Shown: positions 45,266 through 56,621 of the stretch, one piece after another
Numbering within the stretch: position 1 is the stretch's first letter
Layout: each line of letters begins with the position of its first letter
From: Adenophora triphylla var. japonica
Taxonomy: Eukaryota; Streptophyta; Magnoliopsida; Asterales; Campanulaceae
NCBI GenBank assembly: GCA_022495995.1
Contig: JAFEMH010002501.1
Coordinates: forward strand, 1 to 64,000
Length of the DNA stretch: 64,000 nucleotides
Direction of reading: 5' to 3'
The notes under the pieces: generated by a model
Seen by the model: only the letters and a program-made list of their open reading frames with translations
Told to the model about the DNA's origin: nothing
The model's database searches: none
Made by a program: the position numbers and the translations under genes

Positions 45266-46914
45266 AGGCCTTCACCTCTCATTTTAGACACCTCTCCTTC
45301 ACCCCTCAGTCCGCCTCTATAGGGAATACGCCCAGAAGCATCCCCTCTCCTCACATACCCCCTAAAACACACACTAACCCTCCAAATCACCCACCATTCG
45401 ACCAATACACACATATATTTCCCACACACACCAAGAACCAAGGATTCCTGCAGAGCCAAGGCTTGATTTCGGTCCCCGGAAGTTGCTGTTTTGAAGGCTC
45501 CTATATCTAACTTGATATAGGGAGTCGTGGTCTTCAAGGGTAACGATTTTCTACCCTTTTCTTCCTCCTATCTTCATTATACATAAGATCTATGTGCTAT
45601 CTGTATTGATAATGTTGTATTCTGATTAAAGTTGCATGCTTTAGCTTCATATTGCATAGATCCACATCTGATTGCATAATCATTTCATGAAATAGCTCCG
45701 GTTTGACTTGGTTTTGCATGAACACTCGAGATGAGTGTGGATCCCTCATATCCACACCCTCTTGAAGTGTTCATCACTGAAATATTTGCCCTCTGAGATC
45801 TGTTTGTGAAGTAACTTGGCCATATTGGTGCCTTGATACCTCTACAAATCCCAGCTGAAAGGTCTCTGCAAAGTGGCTAGTTATGTCACGCGACATAGGC
45901 AGCCTATGTCACGCGACAAACATGGCCAGTTTGCAGAAACTTCATATTTTCAAGCTGTAATCTGATTTTAACCCTCATCATGCTATAATCTGATGTCTAT
46001 CTGCAATTTAGATAGTCTCTTCATACATAAAATGACATCTTTTCATTAAAATATCATTTTCATACATAAAGGTGCATCCTTTGCACCTAAAGCCCATTTT
46101 CATGCATTAAAATCATTCTTTTTGCATAAAAATTGCATCCTTTGCATAAAAATCATTTCTTTAAATTAAAAAGCACCATTTTACAATCAAAAGCATCCTT
46201 TGCAACCCAAAATGTCATCTTTTTACTAAAATGTCATTTTTACATGCATTCCCCCACGTCCCCATTAGCAACCTCGGAACGGACCGGTGTAAAGATCCTA
46301 TCTTTACATCGTTTCTTCCATAAAGGTTTCATAATTTCTTTAGAAAGGGACAACCTTGAACCCTATATCTCCGATAATCAATTAAGATGAGTATGAAGCA
46401 TCTATATGAGCTCGACCGTCTTAAAGTGTAGGATTGAGGGGCTAAGGACCCTCCTTTTCTAAAGAACCTCATCTTTGACTATAAAGAGAGTCATTCTCTC
46501 GATCATGCAAAGTCCCAAGGTTAAGAATGCAATGATCACAAGTCCAAGATGAGGACGGGATCATAATCCCGAATACATAAAATCCAAGAAATCCCGAGCG
46601 ACAACCAATAAATGGTTTGTACGTCCGGAAGATGACTTGGGACATTCCCCCCCTTACTTTCAAACACATGCACACAAGAAAGCACACAAGCAAGCACAAT
46701 TAATGAAATCTTGGGAGACTTGCTCCGGCAAGGCACCTTGGGTGAACGACGATCCGTTCTTCCCAAGGGATAACTTAACCTCCGAACCCATAAAACCTTT
46801 TTTTCAAAGTTTTGAGGTAATCAAAATGGTGTGGCGACTCCGTTTTTCAAATTAAACCGGATGTCTTCAAACTCGCGTGAATACACCAAAAATTTGGGGC
46901 CCACATTCACAGTT

Positions 46915-46932
46915 TGGCGACTCTGCTGGGGA
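46915..46932 (+). promoter_or_regulatory. Primer-binding site of inner Tat
   Basis: TGGCGACTCTGCTGGGGA, three bases after the LTR. It is an 18-base tRNA complement of the kind used by Ogre/Tat elements, probably tRNA-Arg. Confidence 0.8.
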
Positions 46933-47779
46933 AATCCCAAAGGAGAAAAGCTTTATTTTCAAAACAAAAAAAAATCGATACTTGGTATATAGGTGGAAAC
47001 CACTTAACCTTCCTGTACACTCCCTGATGTGGGAGTTGGGATAACCGGTGGTTTAACAATCCCACGTACCAGTATCCCTTTTCGAAAAAAAAAAATTTTA
47101 AAAAAGCTTTTCCCTTTGAGTGGGTTAGACTCCCGTCGCTGATTTCATTAATCTTGCTTGCTTTCTTTACCTTGCATTGCATCATTTGCATCTTGGAATC
47201 TGTGCATACTTTGAACGGGAAACAACCCGAAAAATAGCAAAGGAGTGGAACCTGGAAAATTGATCCATGCAGTCGTACGGCTCAATCCTCCTTGGATTCT
47301 GATCGGGCGACCTCAGTGGCAATTCCAGTAGGAAAAATCATGGTTAATCTGGCAGTCCTAGCAGCTTGGGGCTACTCAGCTCCATGATCGGCGGGCTCCC
47401 GAGAAAATTTACGTGCTTACGTGTTGCATTCTCCCGTCCCGAAAATCATTCCTTTAAAACACATTCATGAAAATCTCTGTTTTAACTCAAAAGGAACATT
47501 TTTAGGAGACCGCACACTACGCGCACTGATATATCCTACACTTTGCACGGACGTCCTTCAAACCCGAGGGTGGTTCCAAACTGCATCACGGACGGCCTTA
47601 CGATGCTCCCGGGCGCGCACGGAATCATCCCAACCTCCCACGTAGGCAACGGTGTCGACCAATGCACAGTCCGTGTCACACGTTTCAAAAAACCGTGACT
47701 TTTGGTTGGTTTTTGGTCTAGTCCATGTCATATAGCCCAGTTGCATACCCTCGTAAAGGTCAAGCCTTAGTTCATAACG

Positions 47780-48180
47780 GAAGCCAAGATTTTCGCTCAA
47801 GCGGAACTCTGCCAAAATTCCGACATGGAAAAATTGGTAGGATCTTGACTCCGACATTGACTTTGACCTTGACCCGCACGGAATGCGTAAGATTCGAGAC
47901 CGAGTCTTTGCCAACAAATCAAAAGATCTTTCGCTCAAGCGAAGCTCTGCCAAAATTCCGACAAGGAAAAATTGGCAAGATCTTGACCCGTCATTGACTT
48001 CGATTCTGACTCACACCCGGCGTATGCAACGAAGTTCAATGTGACACTGTGTCATCCGGCTTTTGCAGCCCGACCCATGCCTATTATCTTCTCGGACATT
48101 ACCAAAAGTCAAAACGTCATTCGCTCAAGCGAAATTCTGCCAAAATTCTATCAAGGCAGAAAGACGAGACTTTCCCGGTA
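47780..48180 (+). repeat. Diverged leader repeats with CGCTCAAGCG
   Basis: CGCTCAAGCG occurs at 47794, 47932 and 48122. Arms CGCT/AGCG flank a central CA. Each is followed by TCTGCCAAAATTC. Confidence 0.75.
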
Positions 48181-48508
48181 TTGCCTTGACTATAATCCGC
48201 ATCGCTCGTGCGTTGAAAGTTCCTATGACCCGCTAGACCCGTTAGGAGCATTCTTTACTCTCGGTCAGTGGGATCCGTGTGCCCTATAGGACCCTCGCCC
48301 GGGGCTGTCCACCCTGGGAGGTCGAAATACAGGTGGAATACGAGGGGCTTATAGACATAGTGACGGAACCCACTGACCCATGATCTAGAGTAGTTGCGAA
48401 AAAGAAGGGCAAACCCCCCTTTTCCAACCAAATAGGAATTAATAAAAGACATGATTTTAAGTAAACTTGAATAATTAATGTAATCATAATTGCATTTTCC
48501 TATCTCTG

Positions 48509-49010
48509 ATATCCCTAATCGAGACCACCTCGGTCCGATTTCCGATTTTCAGTCCTGACCTTTCATGGTCATATCCCTAATCGAGACCTCCTCGGTCCAA
48601 TTTTCGATCTTCCATCTCCCGACCTTTCATGGTCATATCCCTAATCGAGACCTCCTCGGTCCGATTTCCGATTTTCTGTCCTGACCTTTCATGGTCATAT
48701 CCCTAATCGAGACCTCCTCGGTCCAATTTTCGATCTTCCATCTCCCGACCATTCATGGTCATATCCCTAATCGAGACCTCCTCGGTCCGATTTCCGATTT
48801 TCTGTCCTGACCTTTCATGGTCATATCCCTAATTAAGACCTCCTCGGTCCGATTTCCGATCTTCCATCTCCCGACCTTTCATGGTCAAATCCCTAATCGA
48901 GACCTCCTCGGTCCGATTTTCGATTTTCTGTCATGACCTTTCATGGTCATATCCCTAATCGAGACCTCCTCGGTCCGATCTCCAATTTCCAATCTTGACC
49001 TTTCAAGGTC
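48509..49010 (+). repeat. Alternating 62/64-bp tandem repeat
   Basis: Eight units start at 48509, 48571, 48635, 48697, 48761, 48823, 48887 and 48949. Spacing alternates 62 and 64, and sequence alternates too (GATTTTCTGTCCTGACC against GATCTTCCATCTCCCGACC), so the working unit is a 126-bp dimer. Confidence 0.92.
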
Positions 49011-49249
49011 TCATCTTTTCCGGTCAATTAGGATTAGGAGAAAATGTGTTTTGAGTAAAAACTTAAGCGATAAGTGCATGTTACTTGAGCCTTCAGCCCA
49101 AACACTTACCTTCGAGTCTAAACCTTACCTTATCCCCGAGTCTAAACCTTGCCTATCCCTTTCTCGTAGCGAGAAAGAAGTGTGCGAGAATACTGGGTCA
49201 GTGGCTTTTCAGTGCAGAAAACCTTAGGTAGAATCATCAAAGAGTCAGA

Positions 49250-50695
49250 ATGGCAGATTTGACAGAAAACAGTGAGGGTGCACGAAATCAGATGGTTAGG
49301 AAGGAAGAGTTAGTCCTGGATTTGGAAAGCGCCCATAAGGTTCATCAGGAACAGCAAGCCATGCTTATTGACGCACTCCGTCGTCATGGGGTTCAGGTCA
49401 CAGTTGAGTCGAACGGTTCTCTGGTAGTGGTCGAAGATGAGACTTCAGAAACAGTGATTTCAGTCCCTTCATCCTATAACCAAGACCTTCCATCCTACAG
49501 CCAATACCTTCCTCCATCCGCATACGATCCCTTGCCAAGGACCACTCCTCCTCAGTCCTTTCCAACATCCCAGCTCATCAAGGCTCCATCACCCTCAGCT
49601 CCTCAGAACGGATTGGGCTTCACCCCACCTGTCTCTCAATTCCAGCAATACCTGCCAGTCTATACTCCAGCTTCACATAATTAGTTTGAGTTATGTGGCT
49701 ATGTTCTGAAGCCCCTATACCCACCTGAATGCAATCATGAGTTGCCAGAGGATGATTCAAGTTTTCAGCTGTCACCTACCGGACTTAATGAATCCAGCCG
49801 TCAGTTTCACCAGTTTGCAACTGTGGTTCCCTCTACTGATAAGAGTCCTGTTGCGAGTGCCGGTAACTCGAGAGTCCCCGTTGACCCCCATGTGGCAATG
49901 TTGATGGAGCAAGTGAAACAAATGCAAGAGAAGTTTGACCTCATGATGAGTATCAATACTCCCTTGACCCCAGACGTCGAACCAGGCAAGGAAATGACTC
50001 CACCAAGCATAACCCAATGCCGCCAGCACCAAACAGCAACCGTACCCATATCAGCACCAGTTCCTCACAAAGGAAAGAGTGTTGTAGCCTTCTTCAGCCA
50101 AATCCAACAATGGAACCAATTGGACAATGGAAATCTGAGTCTTGAGAACAACAATGTCTCCCGAAAACTCCGCAATACGGATATGCCTTTAAGCAAGATG
50201 CTGGAAGAGCTGATGAAAGAAAAGCTGATAAAGCCACTGGAGAATTGGAAGCCCAAGAACCCCAACGTCCAGTTAGATGAATCTAAGCATTGTCTTTTCC
50301 ATCAATACCCCGGGCACGACACTAATGATTGCAGCTATTTGAGGCATGAGATCCAGAAGTTGATAGAAGACGGGAAGCTCGAGAACCTCCGTGGGCCAAA
50401 AACAGAAAGTTATGGTAAGAGATCAATTCAGGGGGTGCAAGGTCAGAAACGTCAGCATGATTTTGGGATGCCCATGAGCAAAATTTTTAGCGATTTGGTG
50501 AAACGAGGCCTTCTCACACCTCTTGAGAATTATAAGCCAAGAAACCCAGGAAGAGTTGACAGAACCAAGTTCTGTGAGTACCACAAGCATTATGGTCACG
50601 TGACAGACAAGTGTTTGGATCTGAAGAAAGAAATTCAATGGCTGATCTACGAAGGAAAGCTCAAGCTCCCTGGCAGTCCAACCAGTGAAGAGTAG
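49250..50695 (+). pseudogene. Inner Tat gag with one in-frame stop
   Basis: Starts MADLTENSEGARNQMVRKEE. One frame runs to TAG at 50693-50695 with a single internal TAG at 49682-49684. A helical N-terminus (HKVHQEQQAMLIDALRRHG) is followed by a long P/Q/S-rich region and VPVDPHVAMLMEQVKQMQEK. Two capsid-tail plus zinc-binding modules follow: MLEELMKEKLIKPLENWKPK with CLFHQYPGHDTNDC (about 50290), and IFSDLVKRGLLTPLENYKPR with CEYHKHYGHVTDKC (about 50572). The C-x2-H-x3-GH-x4-C pattern is the plant Tat gag knuckle. The typical capsid core between these parts seems to be missing, so this gag is shortened. If the amber codon is a sequencing error or is read through, the protein has 481 residues. 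Confidence 0.85.
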
Positions 50696-53600
50696 CTAGA
50701 CTAGGGTTTACTTATCCTTAAGCAAGATTAAAAGAATATAGTCTCTCAGTCAACTTTCGTAGGTTCTAGTACTTTTCTCTTTCAATCAAGTCCTCCACGG
50801 ACATTGTAATTAATCTTTAATTTTCTATAAAAGAGTCTTCTTCTTTTCTTACTAGACTTAAGACATTATTTGCACACCTACATTACATTTAATGAAATGG
50901 TTTTATTTTAGATGATCACTTGCATTGCTCAACAAATAATCTCTCGAAATAATTCACGTTCCGATTAATCAGTGTGAGAAAGTCAACTAATGCCTTCCCC
51001 ATACACTTTCCTTACCCCACAAAAGGCCTCCATCAAGCCATACACTTTCCTTACTTCATAAAAGCCTTCATCAAGCTATACGCTTTCCCAATCATGCCCC
51101 CACCTTCACCTTGACCAAGTCAACGACGGCGGCATTTTCATAAAAAAATCTTAGTGCAAAAAGAGTAATGCCCAGCTAGGCTGAAAATCCCAAAAAAGGG
51201 CAGTCTAGGCAAAAAACAGGGTTGCACATAAAAAGAAATATAAAAAAATATAAAAAAAATGATGAGTCCAAGGACCCAGCACCGCCCATCAAAAGCTTGA
51301 CGGACAGAATCGAAGCTCAGAGAATGAAAGTTGTCGATAACAATGGGGCGGTCGAAGCAAAGCCAGAAGCATTTCATAAGCATGTAGGCACGTGTAAATC
51401 CTTTCTCCCCCAATGAAAGAGGAAGCAATCAGAAGCAGTCATCCAAGAATGACTTGGTCAAGGAATCATCCCGAGGCCCACGCCTCATCATCCAGTCTTC
51501 TCATCCAAACCTTTTCACTAAAGGAACCACAAATCCCAAAGCCTGAAACAGTCCGGCCAAAGCCGAACTACGGCGACCTGAGCTCCTCACAATGAGGGGA
51601 ACGTAGGCAACCAGAAATGGTCCGGTCATAAACACATCCCAATTCCCGAAAACCCGGTCTCATCAAATGACCTCTCCCATAAACACATCCAGATTCCAGA
51701 AAACCCGGTCTCATCAATGACCTCCCTATACACAAACTTTTCTTTCAAACCAGCCAACCTTGATCCACGACATTGGTTGACTTTCTCCTCATGACTAATA
51801 AGAATGTTTTTTCATATCGAGATTAGTGGTTGAATAACCCGAACATTAATGAAGGGTTTTAAGCAATCTTGTGATCATTGTAAATAAAACAAGTTTTCAG
51901 ATGTCTTGACAAGTCTTCCTTTTCTACATCTTAGGAAAAATAGTGCTAAACACTGATTTTCTGTCAGCAGGGGCTTCCATACACTTTTACCAACCTTTCT
52001 ACGCTTATACTCTCTCAAAAGAGTCAAACCCAAAGCGAGTTTTTGTGCCTACATCGAATAAGGCCATCAAAATAACACAAAATCGGGATTTATTCCCACC
52101 TTTCGAAAAAATATGCCCCTGCATGTATACATTTCTAAAATCTTTTCTTTCACATCTTTTTAAGGTTGACTGATTAACTAAAAAAAAAAAAAGGATAGGT
52201 TTTCCCTCTTCTGCTACAATTCGCATTAGGGCTGCCTTGGAACTCTTCAAAGTTGGGTCTTTGCCAAGCCATTCCTTTAAACTGGTGCTTCTTTAGCCAT
52301 TTTTGGGGTTCGCATCGAGTTCTTCACTAGGTCCCTAGATGGATTCAGTCTTGGTCAGATTAACCTCAGGATCACTTTTGCAGTACCAATCATATTGGGA
52401 TTTTTGCTAGGTCATCAGATTGGGGCTTCACCAAGTCACTTTTTTGTAACCTAAAACTTCGCCTACTCAGTTCATCCAACCGGGGATTTTCTAAATGAAA
52501 GGACCTTTCCTCGCTTTAATAAGGCATGGGGCTTTGCAGAAAGTTTTTTTCCTTAGACCGGGGCTCCAATAAGTCGCATCCATCCCTAGAAGAGAGGTTT
52601 GGTCACTTCGACATCTGCTTTAGTCTTTGGTTGTAAGAGCCTCGTCAAAGATCGGCTTCAAATGCCGAGTGTGAGAAAGGAACATTCATCGAGATCCGAG
52701 TTTTAAACCTGGGCCTCAACCCAAGAGGGAATTCTAGTCCACATTGACAACATTCAAAGAATAATGTAAAGCAGCTTCACCCGCACCCAAGGGATACGAC
52801 CCCACTTGCTTGAAACCCGTCTTAAACAATCTCCAAACACTTTCCATATATACATCCAGACCCAGTCCCTACCATTGTTTCCAAGAAAAAATCACCCCTA
52901 GGCTCAAGTAACGTGCCAATTACTAATAATAACATTTTCTCCCAAAAGCGCCTCCGTTACTTCCGTTATAACGAGATAACGCCAGGCGACAGTTTCCTAA
53001 TTGTCAAAAATCCAACTTTGGCTACCTCTATCACAGATTGAGAAGTATGCTCAAGTTTTTCAGCTATAGCTGCCTCTATCTACTCGATAGTGACGTAAGC
53101 TTTAGCTTCCTCAGGATGACAACCTCCATTAGTTGTCAAAATCTCAAGGATCCTAGACGTCGTTCCTAACTATCTAGATGAAGCTTGAACTACGACTAAG
53201 GCTTGATTTCTCCGGGATACGTAGGTAGCCTTTCATAAAGGTCCAGCCATCCGACCACATTGGTCACCCTTTTTCTTTCCCCATTCCTCAATGGTGCGTA
53301 AGCTTTTCGCAAAGGTATAGCCATCCGACCGCTATGGTCACCCCTTTTCCTTCGTCATTCCTCCGTGGTAAGATAGCTTTTCATAAAAGTCTAACTATCT
53401 GACCATAATGGTCACCCCTTTTATTTGGCACATTCCTAGCAGGATTGGCCGTTTGACCTCTTAGGTCACCTCGTTTCCATCCTTATAGGAAGGGACCGAC
53501 ATCTCTTTGCCATTGCCCTGGTAGGATCAGGCATGTGATCCCTTTGGTCACCCAATTCCAACCTATGTTGACAATTCCAGTCCAATTCTAAAGGTTCTGT

Positions 53601-53874
53601 AAAGTACAGTTCAGGCTACCTATGTCACGCGACAAACCTAGCCACTTGGCATACTAAGTCATGCGACATACTAAGCCCATGTGACTGGATTTTACAATTT
53701 TGCCCCTGAAGGCTCAATTTTACAATTTCGTCCCACATAGGCCTGTTTTACCCTTTTTGCCCCTGGCATTTTCAATCATATCAATCCAGTTTTCCCTCCA
53801 GTGCCCCCGTGGCCTATTTTACAAATTTACCCCTTTGGTTCATTTTATTTGCCCCTGGCATTTTCAATCCTATC
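50696..53874 (+). other. 3' non-coding region of inner Tat, first part
   Basis: No gene. Bases 50700-52000 match the Tat C 3' region. The block at 51150-51240 (AAAGAGTAATGCCCAGCT...AAAAAACAGGGTTGCAC) matches 63070-63135, the sequence right after the outer Tat RNase H. This marks where pol was deleted. Diverged repeats of about 75 bp with CATCCGACC-TGGTCACCC lie at 53230-53420. Palindromic TGTCACGCGACA and TGTCATGCGACA-like words lie near 53620-53665. Confidence 0.7.
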
Positions 53875-54245
53875 TCTCAAAATTATCGGGTCCTTCCCGT
53901 TTCTTTACAAAAAATTATCAGGTACGTCCCACCTTTTTTTACAAAAGTTATCGGGTACGTCCCACTTTCTTTACAAAAATTATCGGGTCCTTCTCACTTT
54001 CTTTACAAAAAAAATTATCGGGTACGTCCCATTTCTTTACAAAAATTATCGGGTACGTCCCATTTCTTTACAAAAATTATCTTCTTTACAAAAAATTATG
54101 GGTACGTCCCACTTTTTTTACAAAAATGATCGGGTACGTCCCATTGCTTTACAAAAATGATCAAGTTACGTCCCACTTTATTTACGAAAAATTATCGGGT
54201 ACGTCCCACTTTCTTTACAAAAAATTATTGATTCCTTCCTACTTC
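53875..54245 (+). repeat. Tandem repeat of about 33 bp
   Basis: About eleven units of TTACAAAAATTATCGGGTACGTCCCACTTTCT with small changes. It runs directly up to the larger minisatellite. Its translations are not proteins. Confidence 0.88.
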
Positions 54246-54262
54246 TTTATAAAATCCATCTT

Positions 54263-56334
54263 GCGATCTCCGTTATTCCAGATTGAAGGAATAACATTAC
54301 ACTCTTTTTCGATCTCCGTTATTCCAAGGTGAAGGAATAACATTTCGACCTTTTCTCGCGATCTCCGTTATTCCAAGGTGAAGGAATAACATTTCGCTCT
54401 CTCTTTCGATCTCCGTTATTCCAAGGTGAAGGAATAACATTTCGACCTTTTCTCGCGATCTCCGTTATTCCAAGGTGAAGGAATAACATTTCGCTCTCTC
54501 TTTCGATCTCCGTTATTCCAAGGTGAAGGAATAACATTTCAACCTTTTCTCGCGATCTCCGTTATTCCAAGGTGAAGGAATAACATTTCGCTCTCTCTTT
54601 CGATCTCCGTTATTCCAAGGTGAAGGAATAACATTTCGACCTTTCTCGCGATCTCCGTTATTCCAAGGTGAAGGAATAAAATTTCGCTCTCTCTTTCGAT
54701 CTCTGTTATTCCAAGGTGAAGGAATAACATTTCGACCTTTCTCGCGGTCTCCGTTATTCCAAGGTGAAGGAATAACATTTCGCTCTCTTTCGATCTCTGT
54801 TATTCCAAGGTGAAGGAATAACATTTCGACCTTTTCTCGCGATCTCCGTTATTCCAAGGTGAAGGAATAACATTTCGCTCTCTCTTTCGATCTCCGTTAT
54901 TCCAAGGTGAAGGAATAACATTTCGACCTTTTCTCGTGATCTCCGTTATTCCAAGATGAAGGAATAACATTTCGCTCTCTCTTTCGATCTCCGTTATTCC
55001 AAGGTGAAGGAATAACATTTCGACCTTTCTTGCGATCTCCGTTATTCCAAGGTGAAGGAATAACATTTCGCTCTCTCTTTCGATCTCCGTTATTCCAAGG
55101 TGAAGGAATAACATTTCGACCTTTCTCGCGATTTTCGTTATTCCAAGGTGAAGGAATAACATTTCGCTCTCTCGCGATCTCCGTTATTCCAGATTGAAGG
55201 AATAACATTTAGCTCTTTTTCAATCTCCGTTATTCAAAGGTGAAGGAATAACATTTCGACCTTTTTCGCGATCTCCGTTATTCCAAGGTGAAGGAATAAC
55301 ATTTCGCTCTCTTTCGATCTCCGTTATTCCAAGGTGAAGGAATAACATTTCGACCTTTTTCGCGATCTCCGTTATTCCAAGGTGAAGGAATAACATTTCG
55401 CTCTCTTTCGATCTCCGTTATTCCAAGGTGAAGGAATAACATTTCGACCTTTTTCGCGATCTCCGTTATTCCAAGGTGAAGGAATAACATTTCGCTCTCT
55501 CGCGATCTCCGTTATTCCAGATTGAAGGAATAACATTTCGCTCTTTTTCGATCTCCGTTATTCCAAGGTGAAGGAATAACATTTCGACCTTTTTTCGCGA
55601 TCTCCGTTATTCCAAGGTGAAGGAATAACATTTCGCTCTCTTTCGATCTCCGTTATTCCAAGGTGAAGGAATAACATTTCGACCTTTTTCGCGATCTCAG
55701 TTATTCCAGATTGAAGGAATAACATTTCGCTCTTTTTCGATCTCCGTTATTCCAAGGTGAAGGAATAACATTTCGACCTTTTCGCGATCTCCGTTATTCC
55801 AAGGTGAAGGAATAACATTTCGCTCTCTCGCGATCTCCGTTATTCCATTGAAGGAATAACATTTCGCTCTTTTAAATCTCCGTTATTCCAAGGTGAAGGA
55901 ATAACATTTCGACCTTTTTCGCGATCTCCGTTATTCCAAGGTGAAGGAATAACATTTCGCTCTCTCGCGATCTCCGTTATTCCAGATTGAAGGAATAACA
56001 TTTCGCTCTTTTTCGATCTCCGTTATTCCAAGGTGAAGGAATAACATTTCGACCTTTTTCGCGATCTCCGTTATTCCAAGGTGAAGGAATAACATTTCGC
56101 TCTCTTTCGATCTCCGTTATTCCAAGGTGAAGGAATAACATTTCGACCTTTTTCGCGATCTCCGTTATTCCAAGATGAAGAATAACATTTCGCTCTCTCT
56201 TTCGATCTCCGTTATTCCAAGGTGAACGAATAACATTTCGATCTTTCTCGCGATCTCCGTTATTCCAAAATGGAAGAATAACATTTCGCTCTCTATTTTC
56301 GATCTCAGTTATTCCAAGGTGAAGGAATAACATT
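54263..56334 (+). repeat. 2-kb minisatellite, about 43 monomers of about 48 bp
   Basis: Monomers share GATCTCCGTTATTCC-AAGGTGAA-GGAATAACATTTCG. Two spacer types alternate (CTCTCTCTTTC and ACCTTTTCTCGC), giving a 97-bp dimer at the left side. Each monomer has 8-base inverted arms GTTATTCC/GGAATAAC. A minority variant has CAGATTGAAGG in the loop. It lies in the 3' region of the inner Tat, flanked on both sides by a GGGATACGTAGGTAGCC block. Confidence 0.96.
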
Positions 56335-56621
56335 TCGATTCAGTCAAAAGCTCGAACTACGACCTGGCTTGATTCCCCCGGGATACGTAGGTAGCCTCGT
56401 GTAGGTTCAGCCAGTTTTTCACATATGACGCCCCCTTTCCCCGGTGGATTCCGAACTACGATTTTGGCTTGATTCCCATCCGGGATACGTAGGTAGCCTT
56501 TCATAAAAGGTCCAGCCACTCGACCAACTTGGTCACCCGATCCGTCTCGGCATTCACCAGATTGGATCCTTTTCTATCGACAACCCCACTCGCCCTGCAA
56601 GTGACGTTGCCGAGGGGCTTC
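56335..56621 (+). other. 3' end of inner Tat internal region with polypurine tract
   Basis: Two copies of a block of about 100 bp (CGAACTACGA, GGCTTGATTCCC, GGGATACGTAGGTAGCC, AGGTTCAGCCA or similar). A purine-rich GCCGAGGGGCTT abuts the 3' LTR at 56622 and is the likely plus-strand primer. Confidence 0.7.

Larger units (their letters stand above)
44729..46911 (+). repeat. 5' LTR of inner Tat
   Basis: Starts TGTAAGTACCCAAATC and ends CCCACATTCACA. U3 holds the 84-bp repeat array (44915-45240) just before the TATA box. Two more palindromic TGTCACGCGACA words lie at 45884 and 45907 in R/U5. Confidence 0.95.
46933..49249 (+). other. Leader of inner Tat
   Basis: Non-coding, 2.3 kb. Three blocks of about 150 bp (47780-48160) each contain TTCGCTCAAGCG, then GCCAAAATTC and AAGATCTTGAC-type words. 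The 62/64-bp array at 48509-49010 follows. Long leaders are common in this lineage. No gene seen. Confidence 0.7.

Noticed and set aside
53700..54332. Plus-strand frame of about 210 codons rich in Phe and Tyr
   Set aside because: It translates the 33-bp ACAAAAATTATCGGGTACG repeat and flanks.
54319..56333. Several long minus-strand frames repeating LFLHLGITEI and NVIPSPWNN
   Set aside because: They are the 48-bp minisatellite read in two frames; the repeat has no start, domain or codon bias of a gene.
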